Shown here piece by piece: positions 36,314 to 49,100 of a DNA stretch of 64,000 nt. Source of the stretch: Calliopsis andreniformis (Eukaryota > Arthropoda > Insecta > Hymenoptera > Andrenidae); the NCBI RefSeq assembly GCF_051401765.1, contig NW_027480423.1:8432001-8496000 (forward strand), written 5' to 3'. The translations under genes and the position numbers were made by a program. Positions within the stretch are counted from its first letter, which is position 1. The number at the start of each line of letters is the position of its first letter. A model generated the notes under the pieces. That model saw nothing but the letters and a program-made list of their open reading frames with translations. It searched no databases and was not told the DNA's origin.

Positions 36314-38613
36314 CTCTAGGGCGTTGCTCCACCAGAAGAATAGATAGGGCCTAAGAAGTCAACGCTAGAAGCATAAAATACAATATGAATACAACAGATT
36401 TTCCATCGTATAAAATGCATAATTGCAACCAGTGTGAAAGTGATGGTCATTTCTGCGTTCCGGGCATCCTAGGCTTCACTCTCGGGCGTTGCTCGACCAG
36501 ATCGATTGGGTAGGGCCTTAGAAGTCAACGCCAGACGCATAAAGTACAATAAAAATCCAACAGTCTTTCCATCTTATAACAGGAATAATTGCAACCAATG
36601 TGAAAGTGATGGTCTTTTCTACGCTCCGGGCAACCTAGGCTTCACTCTGGGGCGTTGCTCCACCAGATCGAAGAGTTAGGGCCTTAGAAGACAACGCCCG
36701 AAGCATAAAATACAAAATAAATAGAACAGTCTTTCCATCGTATAAAACGAATAATTGCAGCCAGTGTGAACGTGATGGACATTTCTACGTTTCGGGCAGC
36801 CTAGGCTTCACTCTAGGGCGTTGGTCCACCAGATCGAATAGTTAGGGCCTCAGAAGTCAACGCCCGAGGCATAAAATACAAAATAAATAGAACAGTTTTT
36901 CCTTTGTATAATACGAATTATTGCAACCAGTGTGAAACTTATGGTCATTTCTACGTTCGGTGCAACGTAGGCTTCACTCTAGGGCGTTGCTCGACCAGAT
37001 CAATTAGGTAGGGCCTAAGAAGTCAACGCTGGAAGCATAAAATACAAAATAAATACAACAGATTTTCCATCGTATAAAATGGATAATAGCAACCAGTGTG
37101 AAAGTTATGGTCATTTCTACGGTCCGGGCCACCTAGGCTTCACTCTAGGGCGTTGCTCCGCCAGATCGAATAGTTAGGGCCTCAGAAGGCAACGCCAGAA
37201 GCATAAAATACAATATAAATGCAACAGTTTTTCCATGGTGTAAAACGGATAATAACAACCAGTGTGAAAGTAATGATCATTTCGACGTTTCGGGCATCCT
37301 AGACTTAACTCTGATGCATTGCTGCACCAGATCGAAGACTTAGGGCCTTAGAAGTCAACGCCAGAAGCATAAATTACAAAATAAATTCAACAGTTTTTCC
37401 ATCGTATAAAACGAATAATTGCAACCAGTGTGAAAGCTATAGTCATTTCTACGTTCCGTGCAACCTAGGCTTCACTCTAGGGCGTTGGTACACCAGATCG
37501 AATATATAGGGCCTAAGAAGTCAACGCCAGAAGCATAAAATACAATATAAGTACAACAGTTTTTCCATTGTATAAAACGAATAATTGCAACCAGTATGAA
37601 CGTTATGGTCATTTCTACGTACCGGGCAACCTAGACTTCACCCAAGGATGTGGCTCCACGATATCGAATAATTAGGGGCTCAGAAGTCAACACCCGAAGC
37701 ATAAAATACAATAAAAATACAACAGTTTTTCCACCGTATTACAGGAATAATTGCAAACAGTGTGAAGATAATGGTCATTTCTACGTTCCGCGCAACCTAG
37801 GCTTCACTCTAGGGCGTTGGTCCACCAGATCGAATAGTTAGGGTCTCAGAAGTCAACGCCCGAGGCATAAAATACAATATAAGTACAACAGTTTTTCCAT
37901 TGCATAAAACGTATAATTGCAACCAGTATGAACGTTATGGTCATTTCTACGTTCCGGGCCACCTAGGCTTTACTCTAGGGCGTTGCTCCGACAGATCGAA
38001 TAGTTAGGGCCTCAGAAGTCAACGCCCGAGGCATAAAATACAAAATAAATAGAACAGTTTTTCCTTTGTATAAAACGAATTATTGCAACCAGTGTGAAAC
38101 TTATGGTCATTTCTACGTTCCGTGCAACGTAGGCTTCACTCTAGGGCGTTGCTCGACCAGATCGATTGGGTAGGGCCTTAGAAGTCAACGCCAGAAGCAT
38201 AAAGTACAATAAAAATCCAACAGTTTTTCCATCGTATAACAGGAATAATTGCAGCCAATGTGAAAGTGATGGCCTTTTCTACGCTCCGGGCAACCTAGGC
38301 TTCACTCTGGGGCGTTGCTCCACCAGATCGAAGAGTTAGGGCCTTAGAAGACAACGCCCGAAGCATAAAATACAAAATAAATAGAACAGTCTTTCCATCG
38401 TATAAAACGAATAATTGCAGCCAGTGTGAAAGTGATGGACATTTCTACGTTTCGGGCAGCCTAGGCTTCACTCTAGGGCGTTGCTCCACCAGAAGAATAG
38501 ATAGGGCCTAAGAAGTCAACGCTGGAAGCATAAAATACAAAATAAATACAACAGATTTTCCATCGTATAAAATGAATAATAGCAACCAGTGTGAAAGTTA
38601 TGGTCATTTCTAC
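36314..38613 (+). repeat. 15-mer (2,489-bp) higher-order unit, copy 2
   Basis: This is the tandem partner of 33,825-36,124. Its second half, from 37,741, is also the beginning of the 21-mer unit, showing that the 21-mer arose from this 15-mer. It diverges from copy 1 after ATTTCTACG at 38,613, where CGGTCCGGG follows instead of the CTCCGGTC of copy 1. Confidence 0.9.
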
Positions 38614-41223
38614 GGTCCGGGCCACCTAGGCTTCACTCTAGGGCGTTGGTACACCAGATCGAATATATAGGGCCTAAGAAGTCAACGCCAGAAGCATAAA
38701 ATACAATATAAATACAACAGTTTTTCCATTGTATAAAACGAATAATTGCAACCAGTATGAACGTTATTGTCATTTCTACGTACCGGGCAACCTAGACTTC
38801 ACCCAAGGATGTGGCTCCACCATATCGAATAATTAGGGGCTCAGAAGTCAACACCCGAAGCATAAAATACAATAAAAATACAACAGTTTTTCCACCGTAT
38901 AACAGGAATAATTGCAAACAGTGTGAAGATAATGATCATTCCTACGTTCCGTGCAACCTAGGCTTCACTCTAGGGCGTTGGTCCACCAGATCGAATAGTT
39001 AGGGCCTCAGAAGTCAACGCCCGAGGCATAAAATACAATATAAGTACAACAGTTTTTCCATTGTATAAAACGAATTATTGCAACCAGTGTGAAACTTATG
39101 GTCATTTCTACGTTCCGTGCAACGTAGGCTTCACTCTAGGGCGTTGCTCGACCAGATCGATTGGGTAGGGCCTTAGAAGTCAACGCCAGAAGCATAAAGT
39201 ACAATAAAAATCCCACAGTTTTTCCATCGTATAACAGGAATAATTGCAACCAATGTGAAACTGATGGTCTTTTCTACGCTCCAGGCAACCTAGGCTTCAC
39301 TCTGGGGCGTTGCTCCACCAGACCGAAGAGTTAGGGCCTTAGAAGACAACGCCCGAAGCATAATATACAAAATAAATAGAACAGTCTTTCCATCGTATAA
39401 AACGAATAATTGCAGCCAATGTGAAAGTGATGGACATTTCTACGTTTCGGGCAGCCTAGGCTTCACTCTAGGGCGTTGCTCCACCAGAAGAATAGATAGG
39501 GCCTAAGAAGTCAACGCTGGAAGCATAAAATACAAAATAAATACAACAGATTTTCCATCGTATAAAATGAATAATAGCAACCAGTGTGAAAGTTATGGTC
39601 ATTTCTACGGTCCGGGCCACCTAGGCTTCACTCTAGGGCGTTGCTCCGCCAGATCGAATAGTTAGGGCATCAGAAGGCAACGCCAGAAGCATAAAACACA
39701 ATATAAATGCAACAGTTTTTCAATGGTGTAAAACGGATAATAACAACCAGTGTGAAAGTAATGATCATTTCGACGTTTCGGGCATCCCAGACTTAACTCT
39801 GAGGCATTGCTGCAGCAGATCGAAGACTTAGGGCCTTAGAAGTCAACGCCAGAATCATAAAATACAATATAAATACAACAGATTTTCCATCGTATAAAAT
39901 GTATAATTGCAACCAGTGTGAAAGTGATGGTCATTTCTGCGTTCCGGGCATCCTAGGCTTCACTCTAGGGAGTTGGTCCACCAGATCGAATAGTCAGGGC
40001 CTCAGAAGTCTACGCCCGAGGCATAAAATACAAAATAAATAGAACAGTTTTTCCTTTGTATAAAACGAATTATTGCAACCAGTGTGAAACTTATGGTCAT
40101 TTCTACGTTCCGTGCAACGTAGGCTTCACTCTAGGGCGTTGCTCGACCAGATCGATTGGGTAGGGCCTTAGAAGTCAACGCCAGAAGCATAAAGTACAAT
40201 AAAAATCCAACAGTTTTTCCATCGTATAACAGGAATAATTGCAACCAATGTGAAAGTGATGGTCTTTTCTACGCTCCGGGCAACCTAGGCTTCACTCTGG
40301 GGCGTTGCTCCACCAGATCGAAGAGTTAGGGCCTTAGAAGACAACGCCCGAAGCATAAAATACAAAATAAATAGAACAGTCTTTCCATCGTATAAAACGA
40401 ATAATTGCAGCCAGTGTGAAAGTGATGGACATTTCTACGTTTCGGGCAGCCTAGGCTTCACTCTAGGGCGTTGCTCCACCAGAAGAATAGATAGGGCCTA
40501 AGAAGTCAACGCTGGAAGCATAAAATACAAAATAAATACAACAGATTTTCCATCGTATAAAATGAATAATAGCAACCAGTGTGAAAGTTATGGTCATTTC
40601 TACGGTCCGGGCCACCTAGGCTTCACTCTAGGGCGTTGCTCCGCCAGATCGAATAGTTAGGGCCTCAGAAGGCAACGCCAGAAGCATAAAATACAATATA
40701 AATGCAACAGTTTTTCCATGGTGTAAAACGGATAATAACAACCAGTGTGAAAGTAATGATCATTTCGACGTTTCGGGCATCCCAGACTTAACTCTGAGGC
40801 ATTGCTGCAGCAGATCGAAGACTTCGGGCCTTAGAAGTCAACGCCAGAAGCATAAAATACAAAATAAATTCAACAGTTTTTCCATCGTATAAAACGAATA
40901 ATTGCAACCAGTGTGAAAGTTATAGTCATTTCTACGTTCCGAGCAACCTAGGCTTCACTCTAGGGCGTTGGTCCACCAGATCGAATATATAGGGCCTAAG
41001 AAGTCAACGCCAGAAGCATAAAATACAATACAAATACAACAGCTTTTCTATTGTATAAAACGAATAATTGCAACCCGTATGAACGTTATGGTGATTTCTA
41101 CGTACCGGGCAACCTAGGCTTCACCCTAGGACGTGGCTCCACCATATCGAATAGTTAGTGCCTTAGAAGTAAACGCCCGAAGCATAAAATACAATAAAAA
41201 TACAACAGCTTTTCCATCGTACA
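37741..41223 (+). repeat. 21-mer (3,483-bp) higher-order unit, copy 1
   Basis: The sequence matches 41,224-44,706 with a constant shift of 3,483 bp. Rare variants are kept in register: AACGTTATTGTCATTTC (about 38,760 and 42,243), AATCCCACAG (about 39,212), GCATAATATACAAAATA (about 39,358) and CAGAATCATAAAATAC. Marker-monomer spacings inside are 2,488 and 995 bp, so the unit is a 15-mer plus a 6-mer. Confidence 0.92.
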
Positions 41224-44200
41224 ACAGGAATAATTGCAAACAGTGTGAAGATAATGGTCATTTCTACGTTCCGTGCAACCTAGGCTTCACTCTAGGGCGT
41301 TGGTCCACCAGATCGAATAGTTAGGGTCTCAGAAGTCAACGCCCGAGGCATAAAATACAATATAAGTACAACAGTTTTTCCATTGCATAAAACGTATAAT
41401 TGCAACCAGTATGAACGTTATGGTCATTTCTACGTTCCGGGCCACCTAGGCTTTACTCTAGGGCGTTGCTCCGACAGATCGAATAGTTAGGGCCTCAGAA
41501 GTCAACGCCCGAGGCATAAAATACAAAATAAATAGAACAGTTTTTCCTTTGTATAAAACGAATTATTGCAACCAGTGTGAAACTTATGGTCATTTCTACG
41601 TTCCGTGCAACGTAGGCTTCACTCTAGGGCGTTGCTCGACCAGATCGATTGGGTAGGGCCTTAGAAGTCAACGCCAGAAGCATAAAGTACAATAAAAATC
41701 CAACAGTTTTTCCATCGTATAACAGGAATAATTGCAGCCAATGTGAAAGTGATGGCCTTTTCTACGCTCCGGGCAACCTAGGCTTCACTCTGGGGCGTTG
41801 CTCCACCAGATCGAAGAGTTAGGGCCTTAGAAGACAACGCCCGAAGCATAAAATACAAAATAAATAGAACAGTCTTTCCATCGTATAAAACGAATAATTG
41901 CAGCCAGTGTGAAAGTGATGGACATTTCTACGTTTCGGGCAGCCTAGGCTTCACTCTAGGGCGTTGCTCCACCAGAAGAATAGATAGGGCCTAAGAAGTC
42001 AACGCTGGAAGCATAAAATACAAAATAAATACAACAGATTTTCCATCGTATAAAATGAATAATAGCAACCAGTGTGAAAGTTATGGTCATTTCTACGGTC
42101 CGGGCCACCTAGGCTTCACTCTAGGGCGTTGGTACACCAGATCGAATATATAGGGCCTAAGAAGTCAACGCCAGAAGCATAAAATACAATATAAATACAA
42201 CAGTTTTTCCATTGTATAAAACGAATAATTGCAACCAGTATGAACGTTATTGTCATTTCTACGTACCGGGCAACCTAGACTTCACCCAAGGATGTGGCTC
42301 CACCATATCGAATAATTAGGGGCTCAGAAGTCAACACCCGAAGCATAAAATACAATAAAAATACAACAGTTTTTCCACCGTATAACAGGAATAATTGCAA
42401 ACAGTGTGAAGATAATGATCATTCCTACGTTCCGTGCAACCTAGGCTTCACTCTAGGGCGTTGGTCCACCAGATCGAATAGTTAGGGCCTCAGAAGTCAA
42501 CGCCCGAGGCATAAAATACAATATAAGTACAACAGTTTTTCCATTGTATAAAACGAATTATTGCAACCAGTGTGAAACTTATGGTCATTTCTACGTTCCG
42601 TGCAACGTAGGCTTCACTCTAGGGCGTTGCTCGACCAGATCGATTGGGTAGGGCCTTAGAAGTCAACGCCAGAAGCATAAAGTACAATAAAAATCCCACA
42701 GTTTTTCCATCGTATAACAGGAATAATTGCAACCAATGTGAAACTGATGGTCTTTTCTACGCTCCAGGCAACCTAGGCTTCACTCTGGGGCGTTGCTCCA
42801 CCAGACCGAAGAGTTAGGGCCTTAGAAGACAACGCCCGAAGCATAATATACAAAATAAATAGAACAGTCTTTCCATCGTATAAAACGAATAATTGCAGCC
42901 AATGTGAAAGTGATGGACATTTCTACGTTTCGGGCAGCCTAGGCTTCACTCTAGGGCGTTGCTCCACCAGAAGAATAGATAGGGCCTAAGAAGTCAACGC
43001 TGGAAGCATAAAATACAAAATAAATACAACAGATTTTCCATCGTATAAAATGAATAATAGCAACCAGTGTGAAAGTTATGGTCATTTCTACGGTCCGGGC
43101 CACCTAGGCTTCACTCTAGGGCGTTGCTCCGCCAGATCGAATAGTTAGGGCATCAGAAGGCAACGCCAGAAGCATAAAACACAATATAAATGCAACAGTT
43201 TTTCAATGGTGTAAAACGGATAATAACAACCAGTGTGAAAGTAATGATCATTTCGACGTTTCGGGCATCCCAGACTTAACTCTGAGGCATTGCTGCAGCA
43301 GATCGAAGACTTAGGGCCTTAGAAGTCAACGCCAGAATCATAAAATACAATATAAATACAACAGATTTTCCATCGTATAAAATGTATAATTGCAACCAGT
43401 GTGAAAGTGATGGTCATTTCTGCGTTCCGGGCATCCTAGGCTTCACTCTAGGGAGTTGGTCCACCAGATCGAATAGTCAGGGCCTCAGAAGTCTACGCCC
43501 GAGGCATAAAATACAAAATAAATAGAACAGTTTTTCCTTTGTATAAAACGAATTATTGCAACCAGTGTGAAACTTATGGTCATTTCTACGTTCCGTGCAA
43601 CGTAGGCTTCACTCTAGGGCGTTGCTCGACCAGATCGATTGGGTAGGGCCTTAGAAGTCAACGCCAGAAGCATAAAGTACAATAAAAATCCAACAGTTTT
43701 TCCATCGTATAACAGGAATAATTGCAACCAATGTGAAAGTGATGGTCTTTTCTACGCTCCGGGCAACCTAGGCTTCACTCTGGGGCGTTGCTCCACCAGA
43801 TCGAAGAGTTAGGGCCTTAGAAGACAACGCCCGAAGCATAAAATACAAAATAAATAGAACAGTCTTTCCATCGTATAAAACGAATAATTGCAGCCAGTGT
43901 GAAAGTGATGGACATTTCTACGTTTCGGGCAGCCTAGGCTTCACTCTAGGGCGTTGCTCCACCAGAAGAATAGATAGGGCCTAAGAAGTCAACGCTGGAA
44001 GCATAAAATACAAAATAAATACAACAGATTTTCCATCGTATAAAATGAATAATAGCAACCAGTGTGAAAGTTATGGTCATTTCTACGGTCCGGGCCACCT
44101 AGGCTTCACTCTAGGGCGTTGCTCCGCCAGATCGAATAGTTAGGGCCTCAGAAGGCAACGCCAGAAGCATAAAATACAATATAAATGCAACAGTTTTTCA

Positions 44201-44706
44201 ATGGTGTAAAACGGATAATAACAACCAGTGTGAAAGTAATGATCATTTCGACGTTTCGGGCATCCCAGACTTAACTCTGAGGCATTGCTGCAGCAGATCG
44301 AAGACTTCGGGCCTTAGAAGTCAACGCCAGAAGCATAAAATACAAAATAAATTCAACAGTTTTTCCATCGTATAAAACGAATAATTGCAACCAGTGTGAA
44401 AGTTATAGTCATTTCTACGTTCCGAGCAACCTAGGCTTCACTCTAGGGCGTTGGTCCACCAGATCGAATATATAGGGCCTAAGAAGTCAACGCCAGAAGC
44501 ATAAAATACAATACAAATACAACAGCTTTTCTATTGTATAAAACGAATAATTGCAACCCGTATGAACGTTATGGTGATTTCTACGTACCGGGCAACCTAG
44601 GCTTCACCCTAGGACGTGGCTCCACCATATCGAATAGTTAGTGCCTTAGAAGTAAACGCCCGAAGCATAAAATACAATAAAAATACAACAGCTTTTCCAT
44701 CGTACA
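41224..44706 (+). repeat. 21-mer (3,483-bp) higher-order unit, copy 2
   Basis: This is the tandem second copy, with marker monomers at 43,246 and 44,241, each 3,483 bp after its partner at 39,763 and 40,758. Differences are single bases, for example TTTTTCAATGG near 44,195 against TTTTTCCATGG near 40,712. Confidence 0.92.
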
Positions 44707-44930
44707 ACAGGAATAATTGCAAACAGTGTGAAGATAATGGTCATTTCTACGTTCCGTGCAACCTAGGCTTCACTCTAGGGCGTTGGTCCACCAGATCGAA
44801 TAGTTAGGGCCTCAGAAGTCAACGCCCGAGGCATAAAATACAATATAAGTACAACAGTTTTTCCATTGTATAAAACGTATAATTGCAACCAGTATGAACG
44901 TTATGGTCATTTCTACGTTCCGGGCCAGCT
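44707..44930 (+). repeat. Partial third 21-mer copy
   Basis: The match to 41,224-41,447 continues past the second unit for about 220 bp and then diverges at TTCCGGGCCAGCTAGG (about 44,930), so the array of this unit is a little over two copies long. A few bases already differ (GTTAGGGCC here, GTTAGGGTC at 41,323). Confidence 0.8.
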
Positions 44931-46145
44931 AGGCTTCACCCTAGGACGTGGCTCCACCATATCGAATAGTTAGGGCCTAAGAAGTCAACGCCAGAAGCAT
45001 AAAATGCTATATAAATACAACAGCTTTTCCACCGCATAAAATCAATAATTGCAATCAGTGTGAATGTAATGGACATTTCTACGCTCCGGTCAACCTAGTC
45101 TTCACTCTAGGGCGTTGCTCCACCAGATCGAAGAGTTAGGGCCTTAGAAGACAACGCCCAAAGCATAAAATACAAAATAAATAGAACAGTCTTTCCATCG
45201 TATAAAACGAATAATTCCAGCCAGTGTGAATGTTATGGTCATTTCTACGTTCCGTGCAACCTTGGCTACAATCTAGGGCGTTGCTCCACCAGATCGAATA
45301 GTTATGGCCTAAGAAGTCAACGCCAGAAGCATAAAATACAATATAAATAGAACAGTCTTTCCTTCGTATAAAACGCATAATTGCAGCCAGTGTGAAAGTT
45401 ATGGTCATTTCTACGTTCCGTGCAACCTTGGCTTCAATCTAGGTTGTTGCTCGACCAGATCGAATGGGTAGGGCCTTAGAAGTCAACGCCAGAAGCATAA
45501 AGTACAATAAAAATCCAACAGTTTTCCATCGTATAACAGGAATAATTGCAACCAATGTGAAAGTGATGGTCATTTCTACGTTCCGGGCAACCTAGGCTTC
45601 ACTCTAGGGCGTTGGTCCACCAGATCGAATAGTTATGGCCTAAGAAGTCAACGCCAGAAGCATAAAATACAAAACAAATTCAAAAGTTTTTCCATCGTAT
45701 AAAACGAATAATTGCAACCAGTGTGAAAGTTATAGTCATTTCTACGTTCCGTGCAACCTAGGCTTTACTCTAGGGCGTTGGTCCACCAGATCGAATATAT
45801 AGGGCCTAAGAAGTCAACGCCAGAAGCATAAAATACAATATAAATACAACAGTTTTTCTATTGTATAAAACGAATAATTGCAACCCGTATGAACGTTATG
45901 GTCATTTCTACGTACCGGCAACCTAGGCTTCACCCTAGGGCGTTGCTCCGCCAGATCGAATAGTTAGGGCCTCAGAAGGCAACGCCAGAAGCATAAAATA
46001 CAATAAAAATACAACAGCTTTTCCACCGTATAACAGGAATAATTGCAAACAGTGTGAAGGTAATGGTCATTTCTACGTTCCGTGCAACCTAGGCTTCACT
46101 CTAGCGCGTTGGTCCACCAGATCGAATAGTTAAGGCCTCAGAAGT
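44931..46145 (+). repeat. Mosaic monomers between the 21-mer and 46-mer blocks
   Basis: About seven monomers resemble scattered pieces of 22.3-29 kb, for example TTCCAGCCAGTGTGAA (near 45,216, as at 23,316 and 24,644) and GTTTTTCTATTGTATAAAAC (near 45,851). I see no tandem period and no gene. Confidence 0.78.
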
Positions 46146-49100
46146 CAACGCCCGAGGCATAAAATACAAAATAAATAAAACAGTTTTTCCTTTGTATAAA
46201 ACGAATTATTGCAACTTGTGTGAAACGTATGGTCATTTCTACGTACCGGGCAACCTAGGCTTCACCCTAGGATGTGGCTCCACCATATCGAATAGTTAGG
46301 GGCTTAGAAGTCAACACCCGTAGCATAAAATACAATAAATATACAACAGCTTTTCCACCGTATAACAGGAATAATTGCAAACAGTGTGAAGGTAATGGTC
46401 ATTTCTACGTTCCGTGTAACCTAGGCTTCACTCTAGGGCGTTGGTCCAACAGATCGAATAGTTAAGGCCTCAGAAGTCAACGCCCGAGGCATAAAATACA
46501 AAATAAATAGAACAGTTTTTCCTTTGTATAAAACGAATTATTGCAACCAGTGTGAAACGTATGGTCATTTCTACGTTCCGTGCAACCTAGGCTTCACTCT
46601 AGGGCGTTGCTCGACCAGATCGAATGGGTAGGGCCTTAGATGTCAACGCCAGAAGCTTAAAGTACAATAAAAATCCAACAGTTTTTCCATCGTATAACAG
46701 GAATAATTGCAACCAATGTGAAAGTGATGGTCATGTCTACGTTCCGGGCAACCTAGGCTTCACTCTAGGGCGTTGGTCCACCAGATCGAATAGTTATGGC
46801 CTAAGAAGTCAACGCCAGAAGCATAAAATACAAAACAAATTCAACAGTTTTTCCATCGTATAAAACGATTAATTGCAACCAGTGTGAAAGATATAGTCAT
46901 TTCTACGTTCCGTGCAACCTAGGCTACACTCTAGGGCGTTGGTCCACCAGATCGAATAGTTAGAGACTTAGAAATCAACGCCCGAAGCATAAAATACACT
47001 AAGTATACATCAGTTTTTTCCATCGTATAACAGGAGTAATTGCAACCGGTGTGAAAGTTATGGTCATTTCTACGTTCCGGGCAACCTAGGCAACACACAA
47101 GGGCGTTGCTCCAGCATATCGAATAGTTAGGGCCTTAGAAGTCTACGCACGAAGCATAAAATATAATAAAAATGCAACAGTTTTTCAATCGTATTACACG
47201 AATAGTTGCAACCTGTGTGAAACTGATAGCCATTTCTACGTTCCGGGCAACCTAGGCTTCACTCTAGGGCGTTGCTCCACCAGATCGAAAAGCCGCGGCC
47301 GTAGAGGGCAACGCCAGAAGCATAAAATACAATATAAATACAACAGTTTTGCCATCATATAAAATGAATTATTGCAAACAGTGTGAAAGTGAATGGTCAT
47401 TTCTACGTTCCGGGCAACCTAGGCTTCACACTGGGGCGTTGCTCCACTAGATCGAATAGCTACGGCCTAAGAAGTCAGCACCAGAAGCATAAAATACAAT
47501 ATAAATACAACAGCTTTTCCATTGTATAACAGGAATAACTGCAACCAGTATGAAGGTACTGGTCATTTCTACCTTCCGGGCAACCTAGGCTTCACTCTAG
47601 GGCGTTACTCCACCACATCGAATAGCTACGGCCTTAGAAGTCAATGCCAGAAGCATAAAATACAATGTAAATACAACAGATTTTGCATCGTATAAAATGA
47701 ATTATTGCAAACAGTGTGAAGGTACCGGTCATTTCTACGTTCCGGGCAAACTAGGCTTGACTATAGGGCATTGCTCCACCAGATCGTACAGTTAGAGCCT
47801 TAGAAATCAACGCCCAAAGCATAAAATACACTAAGGATGCAACAGTTTTTCCATCGTATAACAGGAGTAATTGCAACCAGTGTGAAAGTGATGGTCATTT
47901 CTACATTCTGGGCAACCTGGGCTTCACTCTGGGGCGTTGCTCCACCAGATCGAATAGTTAGGGACTTACAAGTCAACGCCAGAAGCATAGAATACAATAT
48001 AAATACACCAGTCTTTCAATCGTATAACAGGAATAATTGCAACCAGTGTGAAGGTAATGGTCTTTTCTACGTTCGGGGCAACCTAGGCTTCACTCTAGGG
48101 CATTGGTCCACCAGATCGAATAGTTAGAGCCTTAGAAATCAACGCCCGAAGCATAAAATACACTAAGGATACAACAGTTTTTCCATCGTATAACAGGAGT
48201 AATTGCAACCGGTGTGAAAGTTATGGCCATTTCTACGTTCCGGGCAACCTAGGCAACACTCAAGGGCGTTGCTCCAGCATATCGGATAGTTAGAGCCTTA
48301 GAAGTCTACGCACGAAGCATAAAATATAATAAAAATGCAACAGTTTTTCAATCGTATAACACGAATAGTTGCAACCAGTGTGAAACTGATAGTCATTTCT
48401 ACGTTCCGGGCAACCTAGGCTTCACTCTAGGGCGTTGCGCCACCAGATCGAAAAGCCGCGGCCGTAGAGGGCAACGTCAGAAGCATAAAATACAATATAA
48501 ATACAACAGTTTTGCCATCGTATAAAATGAATTATTGCAAACAGTGTGAAAGTGATGGTCATTTCTACGTTCTGGGCAACGTAGGCTTCACTCTGTGGCG
48601 TTGCTCCACCAGATCGAACAGTTAGGGACTTAGAAGTCAACGCCCGAAGTATAAAATATAATAAAGATACAACAGCTTTTCCACCGTATAAAATGAATAA
48701 TTCCAAGCAGTGTGAAAGTGATGGTCATTTCTACGTTCCGAGCAACCTAGGCTTCACTCTAGGGCGTTGTTCCACCAGATCCAATTGTTAGGGACTTAGA
48801 AGTCAACGTGAGAAACATAAAATACAAAATAAATGCAACAGTTTTTCCATCGTATAAAACGAATAATTGCAACCGGTGTGAAAGTTATGGTCATTTCTAC
48901 GTTCCGGGCAACCTAAGCTTCACTCTACGGCGTTGCTCCACCAGATCGAAAAGCTACGGCCTTAGAAGGCAACGCCAGAAGCATAAAATACAATATAAAT
49001 ACAACAGTTTTGCCATCGTATAAAATGAATTATTGCAAACAGTGTGAAAGTAATGGTCGTTTCTACATTCCAGGCAACATACGCTTCACAGTAGGGCGTT

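Larger units (their letters stand above)
5811..44260 (+). repeat. Marker monomer subfamily GATCATTTCGACGTTTCGGG (17 members)
   Basis: A distinctive diverged monomer (GGTGTAAAACGGATAATAAC, GATCATTTCGACGTTTCGGG, CTGAGGCATTGCTGCACCAG) occurs with that word at 5,811, 6,640, 10,122, 11,119, 14,767, 17,921, 22,009, 23,503, 25,328, 30,307, 31,135, 34,786, 37,275, 39,763, 40,758, 43,246 and 44,241. All spacings are close to whole multiples of 166 bp except 17,921 to 22,009 (4,088), which becomes 25 monomers once the 61-bp deletion at 18,1xx is added back. It is absent after 44.3 kb and before 5.8 kb. Confidence 0.9.
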
